Shown piece after piece: positions 17,046 to 25,460 of a stretch of DNA of 64,000 nt (position 1 is the stretch's first letter; each line of letters begins with the position of its first letter). Source of the DNA: Soonwooa sp023440705. Its GTDB lineage: Bacteria; Bacteroidota; Bacteroidia; Flavobacteriales; Weeksellaceae. The position numbers and the translations under genes are program-made. The DNA lies in assembly GCA_023440705.1 (NCBI GenBank), contig JAEXRP010000100.1, forward strand, positions 103,226-167,225. Reading direction: 5' to 3'. The notes under the pieces are model-generated. The model was given only the letters and a program-made list of their open reading frames with translations. It was not told the DNA's origin and made no database searches.

Positions 17046-17735
17046 TTATTTAAATAACATCGTAGAATTGGTTCTAAAATCGGAAAGTGTATCTTTTTGG
17101 TGATAAAACAATTGACTTTCAACAAAAGCAGAATCAACAGTTATTCTATAAAAATTTTTATTGATCAGAAAGTCATAGGTTTTAGATGTCCTTGGCGAAA
17201 GCTTGTCAAGCTCTTTTTCGTCTTGTGTTAAAAGTTTTGATTTTAAATAGCTAAATGATCCCAGATATTTATAAATGATATTTTTGCTTTTAAAATAAGT
17301 TTCTAAATCCTGAAGATTTCGTGGTTTATTAAGGTCTTTTTTGGAATAGTCTGGACCATAAAAACTCTGAAAGTAGTTTCTATAAATAATTTCTTTATTC
17401 TTTTCAAAATAAACGATTGATTTTTGATTAAGTTTTTTATAAAAGTCCTCTCTGCTTTCGGAATGTCTAAACCGAAACTCAAAAATTGGTATTGGCACAA
17501 CTAATGAATCTTCTCGCTTCATCGGAGGAACATTGGTATAAATTATTGGCCTAAATGAATCTTGCTTTGCTAGCTGATTTTCTCGTAAATAATAAGGAAA
17601 CTCATATTCATAATAATCTCTTTTATCAAAAGTTTGTTCTTCGATGATACTTGGAAAAGCTTTCTTTATTTCACAAGAATAAAAGAATAAAGAAATGATA
17701 AAGACTAAAATAACTTTTAAGAAAGTTTTCATCAT
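17046..17735 (-). CDS. Lipoprotein of unknown function
   Basis: A 229-residue precursor with a lipobox (IISLFFYSC, cysteine at about residue 21). The mature part is rich in Tyr, Phe, Lys and Asp, with no recognised domain. It overlaps the upstream membrane-protein gene by four bases (17732-17735). It is part of the minus-strand operon 20097-15913. Confidence 0.62.
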   Translation of the reverse strand: MMKTFLKVILVFIISLFFYSCEIKKAFPSIIEEQTFDKRDYYEYEFPYYLRENQLAKQDSFRPIIYTNVPPMKREDSLVVPIPIFEFRFRHSESREDFYKKLNQKSIVYFEKNKEIIYRNYFQSFYGPDYSKKDLNKPRNLQDLETYFKSKNIIYKYLGSFSYLKSKLLTQDEKELDKLSPRTSKTYDFLINKNFYRITVDSAFVESQLFYHQKDTLSDFRTNSTMLFK

Positions 17736-18166
17736 TCAATTTTTTTAATCGATTTTTTATTTCTAAAATGAATACTAAAAAGGCAAACAAACGTCATTAT
17801 CACAATCGGAATAAAGGCCAAACTTGTGGTAACATTAATTTCTTCAAGGAAGAGATATGTGCTCCACGAGGATTCTCGCTCCACAAACATCGTGTAGTCG
17901 AAATAATACCAGAGCGCCATTAAAAACAGTCCAGCAATACAATTTTTAAGATAGATATTATTCAGCTTAAAAATCAAAAGAAATAAGACTGTACAAAAAA
18001 TACTAATCACCAACGACATTAAAAGTGTATCTTCAAAATAAGAACACGTCATACACGCACTAGACATTCGGTCAATCAAACTTGGCATCGACCAATAAAA
18101 CTGGATAAAACTGCAAATGAATAATGGTAAAAAATAGTTTAAAAACTTGTGAATTCTTTTTTTCAT
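17732..18166 (-). CDS. Four-segment membrane protein of unknown function
   Basis: A 144-residue protein with four hydrophobic segments (about residues 10-28, 45-65, 73-92 and 113-132) and a basic C-terminus (RNKKSIKKIE). A CMTC pair lies in the first external loop. It is not recognised. The stop overlaps the start of the next lipoprotein gene by four bases, which suggests the two proteins are made together. Confidence 0.6.
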   Translation of the reverse strand: MKKRIHKFLNYFLPLFICSFIQFYWSMPSLIDRMSSACMTCSYFEDTLLMSLVISIFCTVLFLLIFKLNNIYLKNCIAGLFLMALWYYFDYTMFVERESSWSTYLFLEEINVTTSLAFIPIVIMTFVCLFSIHFRNKKSIKKIE

Positions 18167-18205
18167 CTAATTATTTAAAATGTTTTTATCATAAATTTTA
18201 TCTTA

Positions 18206-19003
18206 TCAAAGTTTTTTCAATTGTAAAAAAAACAAATCAGACTTTAGTATCTTAAAATTTCCGTTAAGATCTTTGTAAGACGTTTTGAAAGTCATCACCG
18301 AATCTTTCGCTAAATTCCAAGTTCCTGAATACCGCAGCGAATCGTCTTCTTTATCACGAACCATATATTTGGTAAGAACATCGATTTTTAGATTTTTATC
18401 CTGAATCTGCAATTTTATATCTCGAGAACCAACAGTTTTTGGTAAGACTTTCTTTAAGGAATCACTTTTGCCATAATCGCTTGTAAATTGGTCATACAAG
18501 CTGTATAATTCGCTACTTCTCTCTGTCAGATTTCTATTTTCAAGCTTTTGGCTAACCAAATACATCGTGTCCTTTGATTTGGTAAAACTCATTTTCCAAT
18601 TGTCTTTAAAAATTTGATTGACATCGACGGCTTCTCCTTTTTTTCTTAGATAAATATCGCCCAAATTCCATTTTGTATTCTTTGATAAGCCTCCTCCATA
18701 TTTATGAAAAGCCTCAAAATTGTCATCTTCGTAGCCATTTTTTTTTATTTCAAAGCTAACCATCATTGGCGGCGCTTCCATCGCAAAAAGTTCGGTTAAA
18801 AAGAAAGCATTATATGTTTTTGTGGATAAATGAAATTGGCCATTTGCATCAGTTTTGGTTTCCCCAACGATGCAATCTTCAATTGGTTTTCCGTTGTAAT
18901 CTAGGATTCGTCCTGTAATTTCGGGTCGACCTAATCTTTTTATACACGAACTTAAAATCAATGATAAAAGTAAAAAGTAAAAGCTTTTGCTGATGAAATT
19001 CAT
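18206..19003 (-). CDS. Lipoprotein with carboxypeptidase-regulatory-like domain
   Basis: A 265-residue precursor with a lipobox (LSLILSSC). ATG 19003 (MNFISKSFYF) is preferred to the ORF's 19066, which overlaps the upstream gene. Just after the signal comes a carboxypeptidase regulatory-like beta-sandwich (ITGRILDYNGKPIEDCIVGE, then TDANGQFHLST), common in Bacteroidota surface proteins. The C-terminal ~150 residues are not recognised. It is probably exposed at the cell surface. Confidence 0.68.
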   Translation of the reverse strand: MNFISKSFYFLLLSLILSSCIKRLGRPEITGRILDYNGKPIEDCIVGETKTDANGQFHLSTKTYNAFFLTELFAMEAPPMMVSFEIKKNGYEDDNFEAFHKYGGGLSKNTKWNLGDIYLRKKGEAVDVNQIFKDNWKMSFTKSKDTMYLVSQKLENRNLTERSSELYSLYDQFTSDYGKSDSLKKVLPKTVGSRDIKLQIQDKNLKIDVLTKYMVRDKEDDSLRYSGTWNLAKDSVMTFKTSYKDLNGNFKILKSDLFFLQLKKL

Positions 19004-19034
19004 TTTGGACAATTTTACAAATGTGAGATTGGAT

Positions 19035-19448
19035 TTATTCTTTGATCGAATACATTTTGTTAACAATGCTTTTCCAAATCAAGTTATCTGCATTTACAAT
19101 TTTATACACCTTGTCAGCAGTTTCAATTTTTAACGCCGTATCTGTCCCATCAACAGGCAAATTACTTTTTCCGTTTTTAAGGTTTATAACTTTTTGAAAA
19201 TCAGAATCATTCATTAAATCCGAAATTTTAATTTTTGAATTTAAGATTTTAGAAGATGTATTTCTTAAAGAATCTGTCGCTACATTTGTCGCAGAAAAAA
19301 TAGAGTCTTTAGTAACTTTAATCGAATCGACATAGCCCATATCACCACCGTAAGTACTAACAGAAATAGATTTTATTTCCATATTTTGTGCTGTTGATGT
19401 ACAACTAATTATAATGATGAAAAGGCTAAGAAATAATAATTTTTTCAT
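19035..19448 (-). CDS. Small lipoprotein of unknown function
   Basis: A 137-residue precursor with signal MKKLLFLSLFIIIISC (cysteine at residue 16). ATG 19448 is preferred over 19520, which lies inside the upstream gene. The mature part ends with a pattern (LPVDGTDTALKIETADKVYKIVN) that looks like a small alpha/beta domain. No family is recognised. Confidence 0.62.
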   Translation of the reverse strand: MKKLLFLSLFIIIISCTSTAQNMEIKSISVSTYGGDMGYVDSIKVTKDSIFSATNVATDSLRNTSSKILNSKIKISDLMNDSDFQKVINLKNGKSNLPVDGTDTALKIETADKVYKIVNADNLIWKSIVNKMYSIKE

Positions 19449-19476
19449 TTGAATGTTGTTTCGGCGTTTAATAAAG

Positions 19477-20097
19477 TTAAGAATTTTCTTGAATTCTAAT
19501 ATTAATATCAAGCGCATCAATATTTTGTTTCAAAAACTCTACTTCAGATGGATAAGTTGAATGGTAGGTAATTTTATCAATACGTTGATTGTCATTGAAA
19601 AAACTTACATAACATCGACTACCAAATCTTCCTAAATTCACATTTTTTATTCTAATCTCGGAAATGTGATCTGCAGGAATAATTACTTTTTTGAAATTTT
19701 TAATTAAGATTAAACCTTTTTGCGAAATTAAATACATCGGAATGTGGGCAAATGCACGATAAGAAAAATTAGCAAACTGCTCGTACAAAGTAAAATAATC
19801 ATCATCAAGATCGTCAAGCTCTTTAATAAAAAGATTAAATCGATTATAAATCAACAATGAAACGCCGCCCAAAGGCAGAATCAAAATTAACTCTAAATAA
19901 AAAATCGTTGGCGAAATATAGGAGATAAAGCTTTCTGAAACATTCCTGTCACTGTATGCGCCGTAAAACATATAAAGGAAAAATCCAATGATGCCAACAT
20001 TAACTAAAGCCAAAAACAAAATTGTTATTAACCTTAGTTTTTTAAGATTTTTAATTTCTTTGGTTTTAAATTCTTCTGAAGTAATGTGTATTTTCAT
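19477..20097 (-). CDS. Membrane protein with two N-terminal segments and a cytoplasmic PH-like tail
   Basis: A 206-residue protein. Two hydrophobic segments (about residues 24-46 and 68-88) are followed by a hydrophilic part of ~115 residues with strand-rich sequence (MYLISQKGLILIKNFKKVIIPADHISEIRIKN), which recalls a bacterial PH-like fold; this is inference. It is the first gene of the long minus-strand operon reaching 15913. Confidence 0.6.
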   Translation of the reverse strand: MKIHITSEEFKTKEIKNLKKLRLITILFLALVNVGIIGFFLYMFYGAYSDRNVSESFISYISPTIFYLELILILPLGGVSLLIYNRFNLFIKELDDLDDDYFTLYEQFANFSYRAFAHIPMYLISQKGLILIKNFKKVIIPADHISEIRIKNVNLGRFGSRCYVSFFNDNQRIDKITYHSTYPSEVEFLKQNIDALDINIRIQENS

Positions 20098-20225
20098 TAT
20101 TTTAAATCAATAATTTTTGCTTTTAAATAAGAAAAATACTGATTTTTTATTTCCAAAAGAATATTATTAATCATAATTCTAAAATTTGTAATTTCCTTTT
20201 CTACAAAACACCAATATTTTTGATG

Positions 20226-20945
20226 ATGAAAAAAATGCGGATTCTATTTTTCTTGTGTGTAATTCCGATGTCGATTTTTGGTCAAAAAAACCTAGAATCA
20301 TCTTTGATTTCGAGCCTTTTAAATTATGAACAAAGCTTAAGAAATTATAGTGACAACGATAAGGAAGAAAAAAAAGCGCTACAAATTTTCACTTCAGATT
20401 TTGAAAAAGCCGTCACAACTGGCGAGATAGAAAAATACGATAACTTCAAACAGAATATTGACACGTTAAACTACAAATTAACTTCATATATTTCTGAAAA
20501 TAAAGACATTAAACTTTATAATCTAAGTAACACATCTATGTATCATTGGAATTATTTAGTGAAAAATAATAGAATAATTTTAAAAGAAAACGCATACCAT
20601 CAATATTTTACGGAAGTCCACAACCTCTCACCAACGGAGTTTTTAATCATTAAACAAATGGACGAATTGGTATTTTCTTGCAATTATGCTTCTGTATATC
20701 AATTGAAGTCCGGAAAATATATTTTGAAATCGGCTTTCAATAAAAAGAAAAAATTGAGCATTTGTAATTTCACACATATAGAAACACCAACCGACCACAA
20801 AGACATTCCGACAAAAAAGCTTCAATTTGATGCTTCTAAAAAGAAGATTTTCTTTGATGATCCCAACAATAAAAAAACCTCAGCAGTTTATAAAAATGGA
20901 AATTTCAACATTGAAAATTATGATGAAAGAAAGCTTTATGAATGA
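20226..20945 (+). CDS. Secreted protein of unknown function
   Basis: A 239-residue protein with a signal peptide (MKKMRILFFLCVIPMSIFGQ). Several starts are possible: TTG 20220, ATG 20223, 20226 or 20235. A TATTTTTG box at 20215-20222 would, if used, place the transcript start near 20229 and favour 20235. The mature part has no known domain. It is first in a plus-strand series of secreted and membrane proteins reaching 25033. Confidence 0.62.
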   Translation: MKKMRILFFLCVIPMSIFGQKNLESSLISSLLNYEQSLRNYSDNDKEEKKALQIFTSDFEKAVTTGEIEKYDNFKQNIDTLNYKLTSYISENKDIKLYNLSNTSMYHWNYLVKNNRIILKENAYHQYFTEVHNLSPTEFLIIKQMDELVFSCNYASVYQLKSGKYILKSAFNKKKKLSICNFTHIETPTDHKDIPTKKLQFDASKKKIFFDDPNNKKTSAVYKNGNFNIENYDERKLYE

Positions 20946-20964
20946 TTATATTTAAATTTTAAAA

Positions 20965-21498
20965 ATGAAAAAAACTCTATATTTTTTAATAATAATTTTA
21001 GGCTTACAAATAACTAATGCTCAAATAATTAACCAAAATATTGGCGAAAAAATCAAGGGTCATTTCACCAATAAAAAAGTGCATGAAAGTCTCTTTATAA
21101 AACAAACTAAAAAAGGACACGGAAATCCTGTTGAAGACGGCGTTCCTGACGAATATACTTTGCTATCCGATTCGAAAACTATTAAAGCTTTAAAAATAGG
21201 TTGTTGTGAAGCAACTTTAATAAATGAAGGCGACCTAAATGGCGATGGATTGGACGAAATATCTGTTGTACAAGCACCAATGAATGGCTGCACTTACACT
21301 TTTAGTACTTTCACCAATGTTAATGGGACTTGGAAGAAACTTTTCGCGCCTTTCTTGTTTTCAAATGGATGCGAACCAATTAATAACAAAGATTTGCTCA
21401 ACAAAGTCTTTGTTGAAAAAGGAATTATTTACAGTTTGCAAATTGATCCAAATGATGAAAACATGAAACTGAAAAAAGTAAAAAAGAAGAAAAACTAG
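20965..21498 (+). CDS. Secreted protein with an EF-hand/FG-GAP-like motif
   Basis: A 177-residue protein with a signal peptide (about 19 residues, ending ITNAQ). It contains EGDLNGDGLDEISVVQ, the D-x-N-x-D-G-x-D-E pattern of calcium-binding loops in VCBS/FG-GAP repeats, and a CC pair before it. The rest is not recognised. It begins 19 bases after the preceding gene and is followed by the DUF2809 gene after one base. Confidence 0.65.
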   Translation: MKKTLYFLIIILGLQITNAQIINQNIGEKIKGHFTNKKVHESLFIKQTKKGHGNPVEDGVPDEYTLLSDSKTIKALKIGCCEATLINEGDLNGDGLDEISVVQAPMNGCTYTFSTFTNVNGTWKKLFAPFLFSNGCEPINNKDLLNKVFVEKGIIYSLQIDPNDENMKLKKVKKKKN

Positions 21499-21499
21499 T

Positions 21500-21883
21500 A
21501 TGAAATTAACATTCAAATTTAAAAACCTCATCATTGCGGTTATTATTTTCGTTATCGAGTTTTTAATTGCGACAACTTTTAAAGATATCGTCTTCGTAAG
21601 ATCTTATCTAGGCGATGTTCTTGTCGTGATGTTGATGTATTATTTTGTGAAAGCTTTTGTAGAAGTTGACAATACTAAATTGATTATTGCGCTTTTAATT
21701 TTTTCTTGCGTTATTGAGTTTTTGCAATACTTTCATTTTGCAGAGGTTATCGGTTTTAAAGACAATAAAATCGCGATGATTGTCCTCGGCAACTCCTTTA
21801 GTTGGATCGATATTCTGTGTTATTTGGCTGGTGGATTAATATTGTATTTAATTGAAGTTTTAGCAAAATCAAAATCCCGTTAG
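21500..21883 (+). CDS. DUF2809 family membrane protein
   Basis: A 127-residue membrane protein with four hydrophobic segments. It carries the hallmark stretches of DUF2809: FVRSYLGDVLVVMLMYYFVK in the middle and LGNSFSWIDILCYLAGG near the end. The function is unknown; family members are often found near VanZ-like or regulatory genes. It is spaced one base from each neighbour, so it is clearly co-transcribed and probably translationally coupled. Confidence 0.82.
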   Translation: MKLTFKFKNLIIAVIIFVIEFLIATTFKDIVFVRSYLGDVLVVMLMYYFVKAFVEVDNTKLIIALLIFSCVIEFLQYFHFAEVIGFKDNKIAMIVLGNSFSWIDILCYLAGGLILYLIEVLAKSKSR

Positions 21884-21884
21884 T

Positions 21885-22967
21885 ATGGCAGGAATTTTAG
21901 TTTTAGCAATAATTATTCTGGCCGTTGTTATTTTCTTTTTTTCAACAATTGAAATAAAAGGGAAAAGAATTTCGGTTGGCAGCATCACATTTTTATCGGG
22001 CTACTTTCTGTCTTTAGTCGTCTTTGCATTTGGTTTGATGACGCATGCTGAAGATTTTAATATTGCTATTGATCCTATTGATTCTTGCTACATTCCGTTC
22101 GGGGGAAAACATATTTTTAGTTTGCTTTTTTACTTTATCATTTTTAATATTTCCGCATTTCTTATTTGGAAAAAGGGACGAAATCTTCCACCATTAACTT
22201 TAGTTTTAAGCTTAATATTTTTAATGATTGGTGCGATTATTAGCTTTGCTGTTTTAATACAAATCGGATCACACAATACGGAAAGCCTTGGTTCTTATAA
22301 AGGAGATGATGCTAGCTTTTTTTTCCTTTGGATGCCATTATTTAGCTTGTTTATTGCGATTTATTTATGGATTAAAATTCTAAATGAAGAAAAAAACATC
22401 TCGCAAAACCGAACTTTCAAAAACAAATTTCTCAACAATTGCAATCGGTTTTTATATCAAAAATATGATGTTACAATTTGGGCTTGGATTTTTCTACTTC
22501 CAGTATTTATCGTACTTACACTAATTTTGATGTTGTTCGGACAAGATTATAACTCGTTAATTAAAGTTTTTACAGACACCACAACTTGGACGTTTTCGCA
22601 AAAAACGCACCCTCCAATTTTGGATCACACAGGACATTATCTGTGCACGGTTGCGGCAAAAGGAAATCCAAATCTGGTGAAACCTTTGTACATCGGTAAG
22701 CGACGTTCTCGACCAATTATTGTCAATCGTCAGTTGCAAATTGCTAATGCTTTCGAAGAAATGTTGCAAGATTTTTCGCCAAAAATTCATGGGATTGTCC
22801 GCAGAAATTATGACAAGTACGGTTATAATTTATCCAAAAAAATAAACTCCGAATTAGGTTCTAACCTTACTTATATTTTGATGAAACCTTTGGAACTGAT
22901 ATTCCTAATTTCTTTATATCTTTTGGAAACGAAACCTGAACAAAAAATTTCTAAACAATACCGATGA
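21885..22967 (+). CDS. Polytopic membrane protein resembling DUF6688
   Basis: A 360-residue protein with about six hydrophobic segments. Its C-terminal part holds HYLCTVAAKGNPNLVKPLY, RPIIVNRQLQIANAFEEML and LMKPLELIF, which to my memory match the DUF6688 family (moderate certainty). The role is not known. The stop overlaps the next start as ATGA (22964-22967), a sign of translational coupling. Confidence 0.72.
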   Translation: MAGILVLAIIILAVVIFFFSTIEIKGKRISVGSITFLSGYFLSLVVFAFGLMTHAEDFNIAIDPIDSCYIPFGGKHIFSLLFYFIIFNISAFLIWKKGRNLPPLTLVLSLIFLMIGAIISFAVLIQIGSHNTESLGSYKGDDASFFFLWMPLFSLFIAIYLWIKILNEEKNISQNRTFKNKFLNNCNRFLYQKYDVTIWAWIFLLPVFIVLTLILMLFGQDYNSLIKVFTDTTTWTFSQKTHPPILDHTGHYLCTVAAKGNPNLVKPLYIGKRRSRPIIVNRQLQIANAFEEMLQDFSPKIHGIVRRNYDKYGYNLSKKINSELGSNLTYILMKPLELIFLISLYLLETKPEQKISKQYR

Positions 22968-23314
22968 GTCCATTATTAAAATCTTTCCTGAAACGATTAT
23001 TACTAATTGTCATCCCGATCGTTGCTTTATATTTCTATGCACAGATGGCTTTTGAAGCCAATAGTCGTCGCGAACATCCTACCGATGCAGGTCTCGGAAT
23101 TGCATTTCTTGCGACTGGACTTTTGCTGGTTTTGTTTCTGGTTTTTCTTATTGATATCATTAAAAAGATCCGAATCAAAAACTATAATATTGTAAAAATT
23201 GATGCAGTTTTTCTTTTGATTTTATCAACACCAATCGCATATCTCATTTGTCAAATCACAAGCCGAAATTGCTTTTGCATAAGTATTATTAAAATCGGAG
23301 ATACGCTATTTTAA
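22964..23314 (+). CDS. Small three-segment membrane protein
   Basis: A 116-residue protein with hydrophobic segments at about residues 11-27, 43-65 and 80-95. The C-terminus has three cysteines. No family is recognised. It overlaps the preceding membrane-protein gene by four bases and precedes a secreted protein gene by nine bases, so the three are probably made together. Confidence 0.58.
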   Translation: MSPLLKSFLKRLLLIVIPIVALYFYAQMAFEANSRREHPTDAGLGIAFLATGLLLVLFLVFLIDIIKKIRIKNYNIVKIDAVFLLILSTPIAYLICQITSRNCFCISIIKIGDTLF

Positions 23315-23323
23315 ATTTTAAAA

Positions 23324-24061
23324 ATGATGAAAAAATTAATCTTACTTTTTGTTTTATTGGCTATAACTCAAACTGTTTTTGGGCAAGAAAAAAAATCTGT
23401 TTTGCTAACAAAAGCTTTGCAGCAACTTAATCTAAAAGAATCTCAAATTAACCTGAATCTGTTCACCGAAAAAGTTTTGCCCAACAATAAAGCGCAAAGT
23501 GTTCTTCTGATTCCAAAATATAAAACCAACGAGCAAGACGAATACGGAAATTATTTTTTAGTGATGGATGCCATCGTTCTGGTTGTTGACAACACATCTG
23601 CAAAAATTCTTTACCGAAACATCGAGCCAGAAGCTTGGGTTTCTGATGCTATGATTATGGAAAGTCTTGTTATCGACACCGGATTGTATATTCTTGCGGA
23701 TCAAAAAAGAGCGTTTGGTGTACGTGTTAGTACACATAATACGAGCGGACCCAACCCTTTTGCATTGGAAGAATTAAAACTATATCTAGTTGATAATAAA
23801 AAACTTAACAGAATAACAGACAACATTACAGTCTATCGAAATTCTGGCGATTGGGATACGAAATGTAACGGCGAGTTTTCGACAGAAATTACAAGTATTG
23901 AAGTTGATAACAAAAATAAAAATAATGGCTTGAATAATCTCAAACTGAAAACTAGCATTAAAAAAGAAATCAGCACTTTGATAAAAGGCGATTGCAAAAC
24001 GAAAATTGTTGACACTAAAGAAAATGTGGTATTAAAATATAATGGAGAAACATATAAATAA
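23324..24061 (+). CDS. Secreted protein of unknown function
   Basis: A 245-residue protein with a signal peptide (MMKKLILLFVLLAITQTVFGQ). The mature domain looks beta-rich (QDEYGNYFLVMDAIVLVVDN) with two late cysteines that could form a disulfide. No family is recognised. The start may be either of two adjacent ATG codons (23324 or 23327). It sits in the same operon as the membrane proteins around it. Confidence 0.62.
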   Translation: MMKKLILLFVLLAITQTVFGQEKKSVLLTKALQQLNLKESQINLNLFTEKVLPNNKAQSVLLIPKYKTNEQDEYGNYFLVMDAIVLVVDNTSAKILYRNIEPEAWVSDAMIMESLVIDTGLYILADQKRAFGVRVSTHNTSGPNPFALEELKLYLVDNKKLNRITDNITVYRNSGDWDTKCNGEFSTEITSIEVDNKNKNNGLNNLKLKTSIKKEISTLIKGDCKTKIVDTKENVVLKYNGETYK

Positions 24062-24079
24062 AACTTAAAGAATAAAATT

Positions 24080-24526
24080 TTGAAACGACTTTATCTTTAT
24101 CTATTAGCCAATTTTTTAGTGCTTGTTGCTCTTAGTTTGCTAATCTCACAGATATTAATACGTTTATACATGGACGACGCAGACAATTCGGAGGGCAAAT
24201 TCGTGCAATTTTTGATGTTTATCGTGGCTGTTTTATCAATGCAAGCAAGTATCTTTTTGAGTCTTTCGAGTGTAAGTATTTTTCTAAATTTAATTCCTGC
24301 AGTTCGGAAGAATCGGCTATTATCTTTTGTAAGTTTTTGCGGAATTTCCTTAGGCTATTTACTCTATCTTTTTTGTGATAATCTTAATGATGCTTTTTCT
24401 AATATAAGTGACTTCATTAAAGCGACAAAACCTTATTTAATCATGCTTACAACACAATTTATTTTGACTTTTATAAGCTTTATTATTTTTAGAAAACGAT
24501 TTAAAAATATGGAACTTCAAAATTAA
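24080..24526 (+). CDS. Membrane protein of unknown function, TTG start
   Basis: A 148-residue protein with four hydrophobic segments. The only start that preserves the first segment is TTG at 24080 (MKRLYLYLLANFLV); the first in-frame ATG (24170) would cut it off. The protein is not recognised. It follows the secreted protein gene by 18 bases and precedes another membrane protein by six bases. Confidence 0.6.
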   Translation: MKRLYLYLLANFLVLVALSLLISQILIRLYMDDADNSEGKFVQFLMFIVAVLSMQASIFLSLSSVSIFLNLIPAVRKNRLLSFVSFCGISLGYLLYLFCDNLNDAFSNISDFIKATKPYLIMLTTQFILTFISFIIFRKRFKNMELQN

Positions 24527-24532
24527 CCGCCA

Positions 24533-25033
24533 ATGACAATTGATATTTTACATACTTTTTCTGACATTATTTTTGGTTTAAAACCTTTAGTCAACGACTC
24601 TTGGCGCAATGAAGAAGATTTTATAATAACACTTATTTTATTCGGCGCATTTGTCTTTTTACTATTGCTAATTTTAGGTGTTGTTATTGGACTTTTGTTT
24701 ATCGCCATTGTCATTGGTTTGGTGAGCGCAGGTATTATTTCGACATCGGTTTTGGTAGGATTTCAGCAACGATCTGTCAGCAAAGGGTTTAAAACATTTT
24801 TCATAGTTTCATCCATACTCGGCAGTACAATCGTTTCAGTAATTGCATTTTTGTTCATCAATATGGTTTACAAATGGGGACAAAAAGACATTTCTATTGT
24901 CGCAGGAATCCTTTGTGGAATTGGATTTGGATGGCTTATAGGATTTTTGATGTACAAAGCTTCACACAAAATAATCTTATTTCTTCAACGAAAATACAAA
25001 CTCATCACCAACAAAAAAGAACTTGATATATAA
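24533..25033 (+). CDS. Four-segment membrane protein of unknown function
   Basis: A 166-residue protein with hydrophobic segments at about residues 35-65 (long), 70-80, 90-110 and 122-140 and a basic tail. It is the last gene of the plus-strand operon and is followed by a terminator at 25039. No family is recognised. Confidence 0.6.
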   Translation: MTIDILHTFSDIIFGLKPLVNDSWRNEEDFIITLILFGAFVFLLLLILGVVIGLLFIAIVIGLVSAGIISTSVLVGFQQRSVSKGFKTFFIVSSILGSTIVSVIAFLFINMVYKWGQKDISIVAGILCGIGFGWLIGFLMYKASHKIILFLQRKYKLITNKKELDI

Positions 25034-25038
25034 AACAA

Positions 25039-25064
25039 AAAACTCCCAAAATTTCGGGAGTTTT
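25039..25064. terminator. Bidirectional terminator
   Basis: AAAACTCCC (25039-25047) and GGGAGTTTT (25056-25064) form a 9-bp stem with an 8-base loop. It stands between convergent genes ending at 25033 and 25092, with T-rich flanks on both strands. Confidence 0.8.
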
Positions 25065-25091
25065 AATATTTTTAAAAAGATAGACTAACTA

Positions 25092-25424
25092 TTAAATCGG
25101 AATAAAAATTACCGCTGCAACCGCTGCAACTGCGATAATCACGCTCATCAAATAATCTGTCTTTTTGATTTCTCTAACATCGCTTCTTAAGACTTCTTTT
25201 TGTTCGCCGTTATTAAGTTTTCCGTAGATTTTATCAGCATCAACTTTTAGAACTTCCATTTTTATCGTTTGTGCGTCGTTAGTTCTAATCGTGTATTTTT
25301 TATACAATTCCAAAGTGTTGTCATGCAATGGTTTTTGCACATCTACAACTCTCGTTTGACACGACGCTAATAATAGCAAAGAGAAAATCCCTAGGATTCC
25401 TAAATATTTTGAGAATAACTTCAT
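25092..25424 (-). CDS. Small lipoprotein with C-terminal hydrophobic tail
   Basis: A 110-residue precursor with lipobox LLLLASC (cysteine at residue 22). A beta-rich middle (MEVLKVDADKIYGKLNNGEQ, then LRSDVREIKK) is followed by a hydrophobic tail (VIIAVAAVAAVIFIPI). Similar small lipoproteins with an Sm-like or barrel-like core are frequent in flavobacteria, but I cannot name the family. It follows the YARHG lipoprotein gene by 36 bases. Confidence 0.65.
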   Translation of the reverse strand: MKLFSKYLGILGIFSLLLLASCQTRVVDVQKPLHDNTLELYKKYTIRTNDAQTIKMEVLKVDADKIYGKLNNGEQKEVLRSDVREIKKTDYLMSVIIAVAAVAAVIFIPI

Positions 25425-25460
25425 TTTAAATTTTTTTCAAAAATAATAAAATAGTCTTAC

